Source: Candidatus Heimdallarchaeota archaeon
Lineage (GTDB): Archaea > Asgardarchaeota > Heimdallarchaeia > Hodarchaeales > Hodarchaeaceae
Direction: 5' to 3'
Assembly (NCBI GenBank): GCA_020353515.1
Contig: CP070695.1
Coordinates: 839,369 to 903,368, forward strand
Length of the DNA: 64,000 nucleotides
This document shows positions 43,578 through 54,100 of the stretch, piece after piece. Position 1 is the first letter of the stretch. Each line of letters begins with the position of its first letter. Made by a program: the position numbers and the translations under genes. The notes below the pieces were generated by a model that was given only the letters and a program-made list of their open reading frames with translations, was not told where the DNA came from and ran no database searches.

Positions 43578-46500
43578 ATGTCGAAAGACTTATATGACCA
43601 GCTAGGGCTCACATCAGAAGAGACCCGAGTTTATAGCATTATCATTTCTAATTTAGTGAGAACAATTGATGAAGTAGTAATTTTGGCAAGGGATCTAAAC
43701 CCTGAAGTTATTAAAACCGCTCTCGACGGATTAGAAAAGAAAAAATTTTTACGAGTAATTCCTGGGAAGGTGCCTCAGTATATCGCCTTAGCTCCAGCAA
43801 TAGCTGTTACTAGTGAAATTGACAGGCAAATAGAAAACGAATTGAATCAAAGTCAAGAGGAAATCATGAATCGGTGGGAAGTAGGACAAAAAGAACTGCT
43901 AGATATGATCAATGATTTCCAAAAGGGTCCAGAACTGTTCACAAGAACTGAAAGAGAGATTCACTCCCATATTAATACCTATATGGAACAGATAAAGACT
44001 AAAAGTATGGAGATCCTACAACAGATCAAAAAACAGATCTCTGTTCAAAATCAAAAAAATTCTAAAAGTCTAGAGGAATTGAGGTCAGATTTCTCTTCTA
44101 ATTTAGAAGCAGAAGTTCAAAAAAACATCTCACAGCTTGAATCACAACTTCAAGCAATCAAAGATGCTCAAACAGAAGAAAGAGCACAACTTCTTGAGAA
44201 AATTTCAAAAATTTACTCTGAAAGAATTGATAGTTTCAACATTCTATTCTCTCAAGTGAAACAATCAGTTCAAACACATCAACAACAGCTTTCAAATTCA
44301 ACTGAGAATTTAAATTCGACCCTCACGAGTGTTAATGAACAAACAAAGCGGAATATCAAGAATAGTAAGGCCACTAGCCAAGAAGATCTCGATTCAATTG
44401 AAGAAGAGGTAACTAAGAGAGTTATTGATAAATTAACAATCATTAATCAAAGTATTGAATCAGTGCAATCAAATCTCATAGAAGTAAGTGAGGAATCATT
44501 GAAGTCCATTCAAGGAATGGTTGGAATTTTCAGGGAAAAAACTTCTCAAAGTTCAGCCTCTGTAGTGGAAATCACAAATAAAACAGCAGAAAATCTATGG
44601 CAACACATTCAAAAGATGCTTCAATCGTTTGCCCAAACTATCAGTAGTTTAGATGAGGTTAAAGAAAAACTAACCTCACAAGAAACAATTAACAAATTAA
44701 ATGTCGCAACTTCTAGCGTAAAGGATGGATTATTTAAAGGATTAGAAAACCTCGACGAGGTTTATACAGGTGGAGTAACACTTATCAATACAGAAATGAC
44801 TAAACAGTTGTTATCCTTTCAAGAAAGAATGCAAAACGATATTTCACAATTATTTACACAGCTAGAAAGTTCTATCCAAGAAAAATATGCTATTGGTATA
44901 GAAAAAATCACTGATTTACCCTTGGAAATCTCCTCTCTTTTAGATACTAATAGAAATATGATTATTCAAGAAACTTCAGAATTACATAATAAAGTTTTAG
45001 GAGATTTTAAGCAGCAAATTCAACCCACGATTAACAATCTATCAGAATATTTTACAGAAATGATAAGGAAGATATCAGATTCAGAAAAGGTCTTCATTGA
45101 GGATTCAGAGATAGATTTAGTAGATATATCAACTGCTATCGATGAACTAAACCTGAAAATGAAGGAAACAGTTTCAAATCGTGGGAAGCTCTCAGAAGCA
45201 TTACAATACCTCCGAAATGTAGCAAATGAGGAATTCTCGTCTTTTGGATCTTCTGCCAATATGATGCTAGGCCAAATGCAATCAACGATAACTGAAAATG
45301 TTGCAGCACGAACAGAAGAGATTTCTCAGAATTTTGAAGTGATTAATCAAGTTACTGGGGAATTAAATAAGATTTCAAACAATTCTCAAGCAGAAATCTC
45401 AAAAATTCTTGAACAATTGGAAACTAGCATAGATGCTGGGAATCAAACAATTTCTGAAGCTTTTGATCAGGATATTGCTAATCTCGCGATGGATGTTGAA
45501 GAAATTAACAAAGCAGCGATAAAAGAGCAAGAGGATCTAATAATTGCATCAAATGACCGATTAAGTTCTCTAAGTGATAGAATTGGAAAATCAACCCTAG
45601 AACTCAGTCGTAATATTCCCACTCAATTAGAGGAATACCAAGCACGCCATACTGACGATTTTAATAATTTCGATAGAGCAGTAAAGGCGGAATTGAATAA
45701 AATTAAAGCTCGCTTAACGGAGATTAATTCTGAGGTCACCGAAAGATTAGGTAAAAGAGTAAGCCTAGGAAAAGGAGGATTTCAAGATATAGAGAAAATT
45801 GTTACATCTGCGATGAAGGATTTTGAAAGTGCTCAAAAACGAACAGAAAGACTCATCGACGACCAAATCCATAATTTCAACGCATCTAGTGAGTCTTTTG
45901 CAGAAACAATAAACACTAGCTTGAATACTCAAAATTTAGAAATCCAACGATTAATGGACGCCATCAGTGAAGATCTCTCAAAATCTGTGAACTCCTCGTA
46001 TGAATTAGCACTGAAAAATATCTCCGTGTTTTCAAATAAAATAAGGGAGAGATTTAACTCACGAAAAGATGATCTTGCTGATCACCTTTCCCTGCTCCTA
46101 TCCACGATTTCAGCATCACTTGGAGAAAGTCTTAAGGGTAGTCTTGTGAATGAATTTGAAAAAATGGATTCTACATTACAACAAATAAAACAAACAGCTC
46201 AAGCACCACAGGAGTTAGAGACAATACTTGGCGCTGAAGTAAATAATTTTATCGGAAACCTACAACTCGCATTTCGATCAGCGAGTGAATCAGGAGCAGC
46301 TCGGATTGCTGAAGTAATTAACGAATCAGTCACTACAGAGATAGAGAGAACCTATGACATTTTAAAGGAACAATTTGACCTATCAAATCTCAAAGATATA
46401 ATTACAAGTCAGTTGAAATCAACTTCTCATAAAGGAACAAACGTTCTATCCCAGATTAGCGATGAATTAAATGAAAAATCAAATGTATTGCTTGTATCAA

Positions 46501-48185
46501 TAAATGAGAACCTTCAAAACTTGAAAACAAGTCTAGCTGAAACTCAGAACCAAATCAATGAATTTTTAGGGTCTCAAATTCAGACTTTAAATTCAACTCA
46601 AGAAGAAAAATTTCGCAAAGTTCCAGCTCACTTGGAGGAAAATAAGACAGATCTAATCTCCACTTTAGAAGGAGCTCAACAAAAATTTCAAAATTCTATC
46701 ACAACTGCCAATCAGAGCATTAATGACTCAATTAAGGAATTATCTTCTATGATTACATCTGGTACGACTGAGAAACTGCAGGATATTCGAACCCTTCCTA
46801 ATTTTTTAGATAAGACAACAAAGGAATTGCTAGATGATATTGAATTTCAGTACAACAGTTCACAAGAAAGTATTGAGGATGTAAGGGCTTCAAGCTTAGA
46901 TCACCTAAAGAATATAGAACAATTGACTGCAAAACAGAGAATAGAATTTACTGACCAAATCAAAAATATAAACATTGAACTAGAACACGAGTTAAGTGAA
47001 CTGGAATCAATGGTAGCCGAATTAGATAAAAACTTCCCAGATATAAAGACTCAAACAGAAAAAGAAATTCAACAAGCAATAAAATCATTCAGTTCTGATA
47101 TTCGAGATATTTCTACAAAAATTGAAACAGAATTAAGCTCTGGTAAAATACAACTTAGTCAAAAAATGGATCGTCTTTATAAAGAATTTCTCGCATCCGT
47201 CGATTCATTCGCGTCGACAGGTGAAAATTTTGTTAATTCTTTAAATACTCGCCATAATACGTTGTTAAATCAAGTCAACAACTTTTTAGATGACAGTATT
47301 GCAAATAGTATTAATACGATGGAAATTGAGAGAAAAACTGTTATCGATCGCCAGCAAGCACATTTCACAGAAGTTGATCAAAGTGTAACTAGTTTTTCAG
47401 CTAATTTTGGCAAAGTAATCACTAATAGCTTAGAAGGCATCTCGAATGACATACAAGAAAGCGCTTCAGGAATTATTTCTACGATTACTGAACTGGGTGG
47501 GGCATATTACGAACCCATTGATACCATGCTTACAGATTCATATTCATTCTTCGAATCAGAAGGACAGAAGATCATGAATGTTCTTGAACATGAAGTTCTG
47601 AATCTCGTCTCAGAGACTGACAAAAAGGCAACTCAAACACAGGATACTATATCAAGCGATTTAGCTCAATTAATTGGAACTATTCCTGATAAAATAGGAG
47701 CTGGGCTCACAAAAAGTAAAGATCTAATGTCAGCAATCTCAGAGGTACAAAAATTAGCAATGGAAGTTCCAATAACTAGTGTTGAGGATACTTATCTTCA
47801 AACTCAAACTGAAACAAAAGTAATAGCTACATTAGAAGCCATGCTAAGTCGTACAAAGTCTACGATACAAATTATGGTACCGAAGTTATCGATGATTCCG
47901 TGGGATCTTTTAGAACAAGCAGGAACACGACGACGAATACAAATCCTCACTCAGGTTGATTCGCAAGAAGTTGCTAATAAAATATCTCAAGAACTGGGTA
48001 ATGTCCAATTAAAACATTATGAAAATGTTGAGGTATATGCTTTTGCAAGAGATGGCAATGAGGAAGCTGCCATCGGTTCAGGTGATAGCAGTGGTATTCA
48101 ATTGATCATTACAACGGATAGTCGCCTTATTGGAATACTAAAAGAAATAATTCAAGATTTATGGCCGCGAGGTAAATCAATTTAA
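43578..48185 (+). CDS. TrmB-type regulator with a giant internal coiled coil
   Basis: About 1535 residues. Residues 1-75 are a winged helix of the TrmB type (LYDQLGLTSEETRVYSIIIS). Residues about 80-1385 are an almost unbroken coiled coil, rich in Gln, Ser and Glu, with repeated hydrophobic heptads and no Pro-rich breaks. The last 130 residues (from about TYLQTQTETKVIATLEAML) are the PLD-like C-terminal domain of TrmB proteins (IMVPKLSMIPWDLLEQ, then TTDSRLIGIL). Ordinary TrmB regulators have about 250-350 residues, so the coil is an insertion of over 1000. ATG 43578 is preceded by GTGATAATT. It could tether DNA or a membrane over about 190 nm. Confidence 0.8.
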   Translation: MSKDLYDQLGLTSEETRVYSIIISNLVRTIDEVVILARDLNPEVIKTALDGLEKKKFLRVIPGKVPQYIALAPAIAVTSEIDRQIENELNQSQEEIMNRWEVGQKELLDMINDFQKGPELFTRTEREIHSHINTYMEQIKTKSMEILQQIKKQISVQNQKNSKSLEELRSDFSSNLEAEVQKNISQLESQLQAIKDAQTEERAQLLEKISKIYSERIDSFNILFSQVKQSVQTHQQQLSNSTENLNSTLTSVNEQTKRNIKNSKATSQEDLDSIEEEVTKRVIDKLTIINQSIESVQSNLIEVSEESLKSIQGMVGIFREKTSQSSASVVEITNKTAENLWQHIQKMLQSFAQTISSLDEVKEKLTSQETINKLNVATSSVKDGLFKGLENLDEVYTGGVTLINTEMTKQLLSFQERMQNDISQLFTQLESSIQEKYAIGIEKITDLPLEISSLLDTNRNMIIQETSELHNKVLGDFKQQIQPTINNLSEYFTEMIRKISDSEKVFIEDSEIDLVDISTAIDELNLKMKETVSNRGKLSEALQYLRNVANEEFSSFGSSANMMLGQMQSTITENVAARTEEISQNFEVINQVTGELNKISNNSQAEISKILEQLETSIDAGNQTISEAFDQDIANLAMDVEEINKAAIKEQEDLIIASNDRLSSLSDRIGKSTLELSRNIPTQLEEYQARHTDDFNNFDRAVKAELNKIKARLTEINSEVTERLGKRVSLGKGGFQDIEKIVTSAMKDFESAQKRTERLIDDQIHNFNASSESFAETINTSLNTQNLEIQRLMDAISEDLSKSVNSSYELALKNISVFSNKIRERFNSRKDDLADHLSLLLSTISASLGESLKGSLVNEFEKMDSTLQQIKQTAQAPQELETILGAEVNNFIGNLQLAFRSASESGAARIAEVINESVTTEIERTYDILKEQFDLSNLKDIITSQLKSTSHKGTNVLSQISDELNEKSNVLLVSINENLQNLKTSLAETQNQINEFLGSQIQTLNSTQEEKFRKVPAHLEENKTDLISTLEGAQQKFQNSITTANQSINDSIKELSSMITSGTTEKLQDIRTLPNFLDKTTKELLDDIEFQYNSSQESIEDVRASSLDHLKNIEQLTAKQRIEFTDQIKNINIELEHELSELESMVAELDKNFPDIKTQTEKEIQQAIKSFSSDIRDISTKIETELSSGKIQLSQKMDRLYKEFLASVDSFASTGENFVNSLNTRHNTLLNQVNNFLDDSIANSINTMEIERKTVIDRQQAHFTEVDQSVTSFSANFGKVITNSLEGISNDIQESASGIISTITELGGAYYEPIDTMLTDSYSFFESEGQKIMNVLEHEVLNLVSETDKKATQTQDTISSDLAQLIGTIPDKIGAGLTKSKDLMSAISEVQKLAMEVPITSVEDTYLQTQTETKVIATLEAMLSRTKSTIQIMVPKLSMIPWDLLEQAGTRRRIQILTQVDSQEVANKISQELGNVQLKHYENVEVYAFARDGNEEAAIGSGDSSGIQLIITTDSRLIGILKEIIQDLWPRGKSI

Positions 48186-48223
48186 CTTTTTTCATCATTA
48201 ATATCTCTTCACAGCGATTTAAA

Positions 48224-49378
48224 ATGTTAGAGATTTCATTGAATGATATCAATAAATTGGGATTGTACAAACAGCATTTATCAGAGGATAAGCGGACTCA
48301 AGATCTTATAGAGGTTGTACAGGAAATAGCTGGACTTCACGCAACCATTCCAAGGACTCCATATTTGAGTTTGTTTGCCAGGATCAATAACTTTACGAAA
48401 GAGCTTCTAGATGAGGAGCTCTATATAAAAAAACGTCTAGGAAAGATCAGATGTGTTCGCAGAACTCTTTATATTTTCCCTCAAGAAATGATCCCAGCTT
48501 TTCATATGGCAACCACCAAAATGGTAGAAAAACTAACCAGAAAATCATTAGAATATCAGGGGATATCATTCAACACATATCAAAATATTTCAGAATCAAT
48601 TCTTAGAATTTTAAAAGAAAAAAACGAAGAAATGACTGCGTCGGAAATTAAAAAAGCTCTAAAAACTAAATTGAATCTCTCAAACATTTTATATCTGATG
48701 TGTGACCAAAGGCTTCTTATACGAGGTAAACCTCGTAAATACTTTCTTTTTTACGCATATTTCCCTAGGATGGATTTTTCATTGAGTGAACATGAAGCAA
48801 TAACTCAACTTGTAAGATACTATCTTCAAACCTTCGGCCCTGTTTCAGAAGAAGATGTAGTCTGGTGGACTGGTTTAGGAAAAACACAGATAAAAAAAGC
48901 AATAAAAGGGATTCAAGATGAAATAGTACAGGTTAGGGTCACTGATTTAGAGAAGAATCTTCTTATGTCAGAATCTAATATTAAAATGTTCACTAAGATT
49001 ACTCTGGAAAAGAAAGTTGTAAATCTTCTACCAACTTTAGATTCGTATATCATGGGTTACAAAGAACGTGAAAGGTATTTTATCCCAAATAATCATTATA
49101 ATCATGTTTTTGATCGTACTGGTAATGCTACATCGATAATTTTAATGGATGGGCAAATAATTGGCGTTTGGGATGTAATAAATAACAAAAAACCCTTAAT
49201 AAAACTTTTCCTCTTTAAAGAAGTTAATGATAATGTAATAGGGAAAATTTACCAAAAAGCAAAGCAAATTGGAACTTTCATCTCTGATAAAGAAGTTACG
49301 ATAAAGGAATGTAATTCTATGATTCCTTTAACTGAGAGAACTGCAGGATCATTTATGTCACCACTTAGAGATAGCTAG
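48224..49378 (+). CDS. Winged-helix DNA-binding protein of the AlkZ/YcaQ-like family
   Basis: The 384-residue protein matches the winged-helix family that includes the DNA glycosylases AlkZ and AlkX. It has GLHATIPRTPYLSLFAR near residue 37 and RCVRRTLYIFP near residue 79. The catalytic QxQ/QxD motif of AlkZ, in the segment where this protein has LHAT, is not present, so glycosylase activity is uncertain. It starts 38 bases after the TrmB-coiled-coil gene on the same strand and may be in its operon. Confidence 0.65.
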   Translation: MLEISLNDINKLGLYKQHLSEDKRTQDLIEVVQEIAGLHATIPRTPYLSLFARINNFTKELLDEELYIKKRLGKIRCVRRTLYIFPQEMIPAFHMATTKMVEKLTRKSLEYQGISFNTYQNISESILRILKEKNEEMTASEIKKALKTKLNLSNILYLMCDQRLLIRGKPRKYFLFYAYFPRMDFSLSEHEAITQLVRYYLQTFGPVSEEDVVWWTGLGKTQIKKAIKGIQDEIVQVRVTDLEKNLLMSESNIKMFTKITLEKKVVNLLPTLDSYIMGYKERERYFIPNNHYNHVFDRTGNATSIILMDGQIIGVWDVINNKKPLIKLFLFKEVNDNVIGKIYQKAKQIGTFISDKEVTIKECNSMIPLTERTAGSFMSPLRDS

Positions 49379-49477
49379 ATAGAGTTTATGAACTGAAAAC
49401 TTAAGATGCAGATTATCTATATTTTCTGATAAGTTAGATATTCAAGCAGAGAGTTAAGATTCAGGCTGGAAATTACA

Positions 49478-49951
49478 ATGATCCAAATTCGACGCGCTAG
49501 TATAAATGATGTACCTACGTTAGTCCGATTTAGAAGTTTATTATTCAAAGAGATGGGATTATTGAGGGGAGAGCAGGAAGAAAAATCTTTTGAAAGAGCG
49601 TGTGAGCTGTTTTTTACTCAGTTTATTCCCCAGAACGAATTTCTATCTTGGATAGCTGAAGATGATAAGAAAGTAGTAGCTGTAAGTGGTCTTGTATTTT
49701 TTCAAAAACCTCCATCTCCTGGAAATAATTCTGGAAAAGAAGCGTATATCATGAATATGTATACACTTAAAGAATGGCGGAAGAAGGGTATAGCATCAAA
49801 ATTATTAAAAAAAATTACAGCCTTTTTAAACCAGATGAGGATCATTTCTATTAGCCTACACACTACAGAAGTTGGGAGAACTGTATATGAGAAATTTGGT
49901 TTTTCTCTCGTAGATACTGAGATGAAACTCTTAATCGAACAAAACCAATGA
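49478..49951 (+). CDS. GNAT-family acetyltransferase
   Basis: The 157-residue protein has the GNAT fold: IQIRRASINDVPTLVRF at the N-terminus, the acetyl-CoA loop RKKGIASKLL near residue 106, and the C-terminal GRTVYEKFGF. Acetyl-CoA-dependent N-acetylation of an unknown amine is expected. The stop lies next to the glycyl-radical gene, convergent. Confidence 0.75.
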   Translation: MIQIRRASINDVPTLVRFRSLLFKEMGLLRGEQEEKSFERACELFFTQFIPQNEFLSWIAEDDKKVVAVSGLVFFQKPPSPGNNSGKEAYIMNMYTLKEWRKKGIASKLLKKITAFLNQMRIISISLHTTEVGRTVYEKFGFSLVDTEMKLLIEQNQ

Positions 49952-49952
49952 A

Positions 49953-52319
49953 TTAAAAAGCTCCATGTTCGGTTCTTCTAATGATTTCATCCTGGAGTTC
50001 AGGGATTAAGTCAACAAAATAATCACTATACCCAGCAACACGTACGATTAGATCACGATACTTCTCTGGATTTTCCTGGGCCTTTCTTAAGGTATCTGCA
50101 GTTACTACATTAAATTGAATATGATGACTATCTAATCTGAAATGAGCACGGATTAAGTGCATCAATTTATCGATACCCTCGTCAGACGATAGAAGCTGAG
50201 GGGTGAACTTCTGGTTTAAGAGGGTTCCACCTGTCCTTAAATGATCGATTTTTGAAACAGATTTAATAACTCCAGTTGGCCCATTTCTGTCTGCACCTTG
50301 AACGGGTGAAATACCTTCTGATAGGGGTTCTCTATTTCTCTTACCATCGGGCATTGCGCCAGTCATTTGGCCAAAATACACATGGACAGTTGTGGGAAGA
50401 AGATTAATTCTATGAGATCCTCCTTTCATATTAGGTCGTCCATCTACAGCTGCAAAATAGCTCTCGAATACTCTTACAGTAATGGAATCTGCATAGTCAT
50501 CATCATTACCATATTTTGGGGTTTCATTCATGAAACGGTGTCTTAATTCGTCAAAACCCTCAAAATCAGCTTTCAGCGCTTTTAGAAGCTGTTCCATATT
50601 GGTGTGATCATTATCAAATATATTGTATTTTATTGAGGTTAAAGAGTCAGTTATACTTCCTAAACCAACACCTTGTATGTAGGATGTGTTATACCTAGCA
50701 CCTCCTCCGTTGTAATCCTTTCCATTGGGTATACAATCCTCAATTAATAGGGAAAGGAAAGGACACGGCATGTATTTAGAATAGATCCTTTCTATGATAT
50801 TATTCCCTCTGATTTTAACATCAATGAAGTAGTTTAGTTGTTTCTCATAAGCATTATATAACCCATCAAAGCTATTGAAAGCAATAGGATACCCAGTTTT
50901 TATTCCAATTTGTTTTCCAGTTCTGGGATCGATACCATTGTTAAGAGTTATCTCCAAAACTTTTGGCATATTAAAATATCCAGTTAAAATATAGGCTTCT
51001 GTTCCGAAAGCACCAGTCTCCACACATCCACTAGCTCCCCCTTTCCTTGCATCTTTCAATGATTTTCCTTGACGCACCATTTCCTGAATGATAGCTTCAC
51101 AGTTAAAGATTGAGGGTTGGCCATAACCAGTTTTGATAATTTTTATAGCTCGTTTAATTAAGCGATTGGGATTTTTCTTACTTAATTGGACCATGGAACT
51201 GGGTTGTAATAACCTCATTTCTTCGATGATATCTAGTAATAAATAGGATAGTTCGTTTGTTGCATCTGATCCATCTTCCTTAACTCCCCCAATATTAATC
51301 AGGGTGAAATCAGTATAGGTATTGCTCTCTTGAGCTGTCACTCCGACCTTTGGAGGAGCTGGTTGATTATTAAACTTAACCCAGAAAGCTTGAAGCAGCT
51401 CTATTGCTTCCTCTTTAGTTAATGTTCCCTCCTCAAGCTCTTTTTTGTAAAAAGGATATAAGTGTTGATCTAGTCTTCCGGGATTAAATGAATCCCAAGT
51501 GTTTAGCTCAATTGTGACACCAAGATGAACAAACCAATAGTATTGCAACGCCTCCCATAGAGTTCCAGGTGTTTGAGCTGGTACTTTTCGGCAAATTTCA
51601 GACATTTTTATCAATTCTTTTGAACAATTACTATCTGAAACCTCATGAGCCAGTCTTTCTAATGCCTCAGAGTATCGATGAGCATATGTAATCAGGGCAT
51701 CCGCAGCAATATCCATTGCTTTCAATTCTTCTCTTTTATCATAGGCTTCAGGGTCATTATAGAAATCCAAATTTTTGATAGAATGTTTGATGTCTTCTTT
51801 AAGATCTAGGAACCCTTTATTATAAATTATATCGCCTAAAACTGTATGACCAGGAGCTCTTTGCTCTTGAAATTCAGTAAAAACACCCGCTTCATACGCA
51901 TCTTTCCATTCATCGGAAACAGAACTGAAAATTATATCTCTAATAGACCTGCCGTTTTCCCAAAATGGAATGATGGTGTTTTTATAGATATCTCGTGTTT
52001 CAACGCTGACCAGAAAGGAAATTTTTTCCCTTGAGTTTAAAATCTCAAGATCTTTTAAGCTGTGGACACATAATTCTGGATAAGTAGGTGCAGCCTTTGG
52101 TTTTGACCCTTTTTCCCCTACAATCAGCTCCCCATCGTTAATACACAATTTTTTATTCTCTAAAAGATACTTGAAAGCCAAAGCACGCTTCACGGGGATT
52201 GAAACTCGATCAGCAATATCACTTTGATAGAATTGTGTAAGTAATACTGCCCTTTCAGCATCTAACCACGGTTTTGCCTCCAAGCTTTGTTGTCGTAATT
52301 TCTGTATTCGTTCATTCAT
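49953..52319 (-). CDS. Glycyl-radical dehydratase, HypD-like
   Basis: The 788-residue protein has the PFL-type barrel, the thiyl Cys and Glu in GASGCVET near residue 430, and the glycyl-radical loop RVAGYSDYF near residue 762. The segment following the Cys (EAYILTGYFNMPKVLEITLNNG) is typical of trans-4-hydroxy-L-proline dehydratases, which convert hydroxyproline to pyrroline-5-carboxylate; glycerol and other dehydratases are alternatives. The reaction needs strict anoxia. The ATG at 52319 is preceded by GGAGG at 52327-52331, inside the end of the activase gene. The two are translated as one unit. Confidence 0.8.
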   Translation of the reverse strand: MNERIQKLRQQSLEAKPWLDAERAVLLTQFYQSDIADRVSIPVKRALAFKYLLENKKLCINDGELIVGEKGSKPKAAPTYPELCVHSLKDLEILNSREKISFLVSVETRDIYKNTIIPFWENGRSIRDIIFSSVSDEWKDAYEAGVFTEFQEQRAPGHTVLGDIIYNKGFLDLKEDIKHSIKNLDFYNDPEAYDKREELKAMDIAADALITYAHRYSEALERLAHEVSDSNCSKELIKMSEICRKVPAQTPGTLWEALQYYWFVHLGVTIELNTWDSFNPGRLDQHLYPFYKKELEEGTLTKEEAIELLQAFWVKFNNQPAPPKVGVTAQESNTYTDFTLINIGGVKEDGSDATNELSYLLLDIIEEMRLLQPSSMVQLSKKNPNRLIKRAIKIIKTGYGQPSIFNCEAIIQEMVRQGKSLKDARKGGASGCVETGAFGTEAYILTGYFNMPKVLEITLNNGIDPRTGKQIGIKTGYPIAFNSFDGLYNAYEKQLNYFIDVKIRGNNIIERIYSKYMPCPFLSLLIEDCIPNGKDYNGGGARYNTSYIQGVGLGSITDSLTSIKYNIFDNDHTNMEQLLKALKADFEGFDELRHRFMNETPKYGNDDDYADSITVRVFESYFAAVDGRPNMKGGSHRINLLPTTVHVYFGQMTGAMPDGKRNREPLSEGISPVQGADRNGPTGVIKSVSKIDHLRTGGTLLNQKFTPQLLSSDEGIDKLMHLIRAHFRLDSHHIQFNVVTADTLRKAQENPEKYRDLIVRVAGYSDYFVDLIPELQDEIIRRTEHGAF

Positions 52320-52322
52320 TGA

Positions 52323-53111
52323 TTATCCTCCAAGCTTGGTTTTAAATCCAAGTTCTCTGAATATGTCCAATAACTGATCCAACCTTTCTGTTGATGGAGG
52401 GTTAAGGTTCAATAATTTATTTTCACGTTTTAATTTTATGTACTTGCTGTACCCAATTTTGTGAAACGGAAGAAGATTAATTTCCTTAATGGTTTCAAGT
52501 TTTGTTATCCATTCTGCTAATTGACTAATATTCTCCTCTGTTTCTGTAATTCCCGTAATAACTGGGAAACGGATTATTATGTACTTTCCCTCTTCATCAA
52601 GTTTCTTTAGATTTGATAGGACTGGTAAAACTGATACACCAGTATATTTCTGATGTTTAGCATCATCAATCATCTTGAGATCGTATAAAAAAAGATCCAC
52701 TTTATCTTTTATTCTCTTGATAATCTCCCAAGAGGCGTACCCGCAAGTATCAAGCGTTGTTGATAGTTCTCGGGTCAGACATGCGATTAACAGGTGATCC
52801 AAAAAATCAGGTTGCATTAATGGCTCCCCACCAGAAAAAGTTACTCCACCACCAGATTGATCATAAAAAATCAGATCTTTCTCTATTTCAGTGATAACCT
52901 CTTCAACACTTACCTCTCGTCCGATGATTTCTTTTTGAGTATTTTGTTCTTCCCAAATTCTTTCAGGTTTTGGATTTTGACCCTCTGGATTGTGACACCA
53001 CCAACAGTTTAAGGGACAACCCTTTAGAAAAACAGTTGTTCGGATACCAGGGCCATCATGAAGTGCATATTTCTTAATATCAAAAATAACTCCTCTACTT
53101 TGCGTTTCCAT
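52323..53111 (-). CDS. Radical SAM glycyl-radical-enzyme activase
   Basis: About 262 residues. It has the radical-SAM cluster CPLNCWWC (C-x3-C-x2-C) near residue 32 with the GRE-activase signature HDGPGIRT before it, and GGGVTFSGGEPLMQ. It installs the glycyl radical on the enzyme encoded next. The insert after the cluster that in many dehydratase activases carries two extra [4Fe-4S] clusters has no cysteines here, which makes it PFL-activase-like. ATG 53111 was chosen; TTG 53123 would add four residues. It lies upstream in the same operon. Confidence 0.85.
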   Translation of the reverse strand: METQSRGVIFDIKKYALHDGPGIRTTVFLKGCPLNCWWCHNPEGQNPKPERIWEEQNTQKEIIGREVSVEEVITEIEKDLIFYDQSGGGVTFSGGEPLMQPDFLDHLLIACLTRELSTTLDTCGYASWEIIKRIKDKVDLFLYDLKMIDDAKHQKYTGVSVLPVLSNLKKLDEEGKYIIIRFPVITGITETEENISQLAEWITKLETIKEINLLPFHKIGYSKYIKLKRENKLLNLNPPSTERLDQLLDIFRELGFKTKLGG

Positions 53112-53245
53112 CACTTCATGCAATTATAAGAGAGTAAGAGCTTGTTTCGGACTTCAATAAAAATTCTGATATAACTTATTCTTTACGAATTCACTTTTTA
53201 ATCAGATCATAATATAAAGTATAATAAGAGTTTGGATGAATATTT

Positions 53246-53683
53246 ATGTCAATATTTTCGACTCCAATTATACACAAAGTATTGATCAAATCAGACCGAA
53301 AAAAAGTCTTTGACAATATGACAACTGCAAAGGGGTTAGATGGATGGTTTACAACTGGAGCTTATGTTGACCGTAGACCAGAAGGGGGAAAGATTATCTT
53401 TAAATGGGTAGATTGGGGACCTGATAAAGTAAATACCCAAGCAATTTGTCCTATAGTCGAAGTAAAGGTTCCTGAACGATTTGTATTTAAATGGTGGGAA
53501 GATCATTATACAACAGTTGAATTTGACTTTACTGAAGCGGAAGAGGGAACTGTAGTGAGTGTTAAGGAATACGGTTACACTGACACCTTAGAAGGGCATC
53601 GTCGTTGTCTTGAATGTGCTGTTGGTTGGGGAGAAGCATTAACTCTCCTAAAATTCTTCTGTGAGTATGGGTTAAGATATTAA
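53246..53683 (+). CDS. SRPBCC / AHSA1-like domain protein
   Basis: The 145-residue protein is a START-like (SRPBCC) fold of the AHSA1 type, with KVFDNMTTAKGLDGWFTTG and the typical FVFKWWEDHYTTVEFDFTE pattern. In eukaryotes AHSA1 activates Hsp90, but prokaryotic members have diverse, mostly unknown, ligand-binding roles. It is alone, divergent from the activase gene. No ligand can be named. Confidence 0.75.
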   Translation: MSIFSTPIIHKVLIKSDRKKVFDNMTTAKGLDGWFTTGAYVDRRPEGGKIIFKWVDWGPDKVNTQAICPIVEVKVPERFVFKWWEDHYTTVEFDFTEAEEGTVVSVKEYGYTDTLEGHRRCLECAVGWGEALTLLKFFCEYGLRY

Positions 53684-53736
53684 CATTGATTTGCAAGATC
53701 AGGGAGTAAGAACTTTAGAGAAAATATCAAGACCCA

Positions 53737-53970
53737 TTACCTTTCTTTCATCATTTCATCTATTTGGGTAATATACTTTTGTAAATCATCACTAGGTTGA
53801 GGAGCTATTTCTTGTCTTTTCCTAAATCTTAGCCCAATATTCCAACCAAGGACAGCCATAAGAACGAAAAAGAATATAATAATATTTGTATAAAAAAGAA
53901 ATAGCAATATCACACTAAATATGCCTACAGCTAATATAAACAATATCGGGTGTTCTTGTTTTTTCGACAT
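53737..53970 (-). CDS. Small two-helix membrane protein
   Basis: 77 residues with two transmembrane helices (about residues 8-30 and 31-48) and a charged cytoplasmic tail (RKRQEIAPQPSDDLQKY). There is no recognised motif. Its frame covers the gap between two genes with no overlap, so it is probably real. It is divergent from the double-GNAT gene. Confidence 0.5.
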   Translation of the reverse strand: MSKKQEHPILFILAVGIFSVILLFLFYTNIIIFFFVLMAVLGWNIGLRFRKRQEIAPQPSDDLQKYITQIDEMMKER

Positions 53971-54100
53971 TTAGTTTTTTTCCTATATAAGAAGAATCAC
54001 TTGGATTAATAATAGTTTTAGATTGAGGATTTTTTTTATTCTCATTATTTATGGTCAAGAAAAGAGCATTATCAGTAGTAAAAAATGTTGAGTTGAATTA

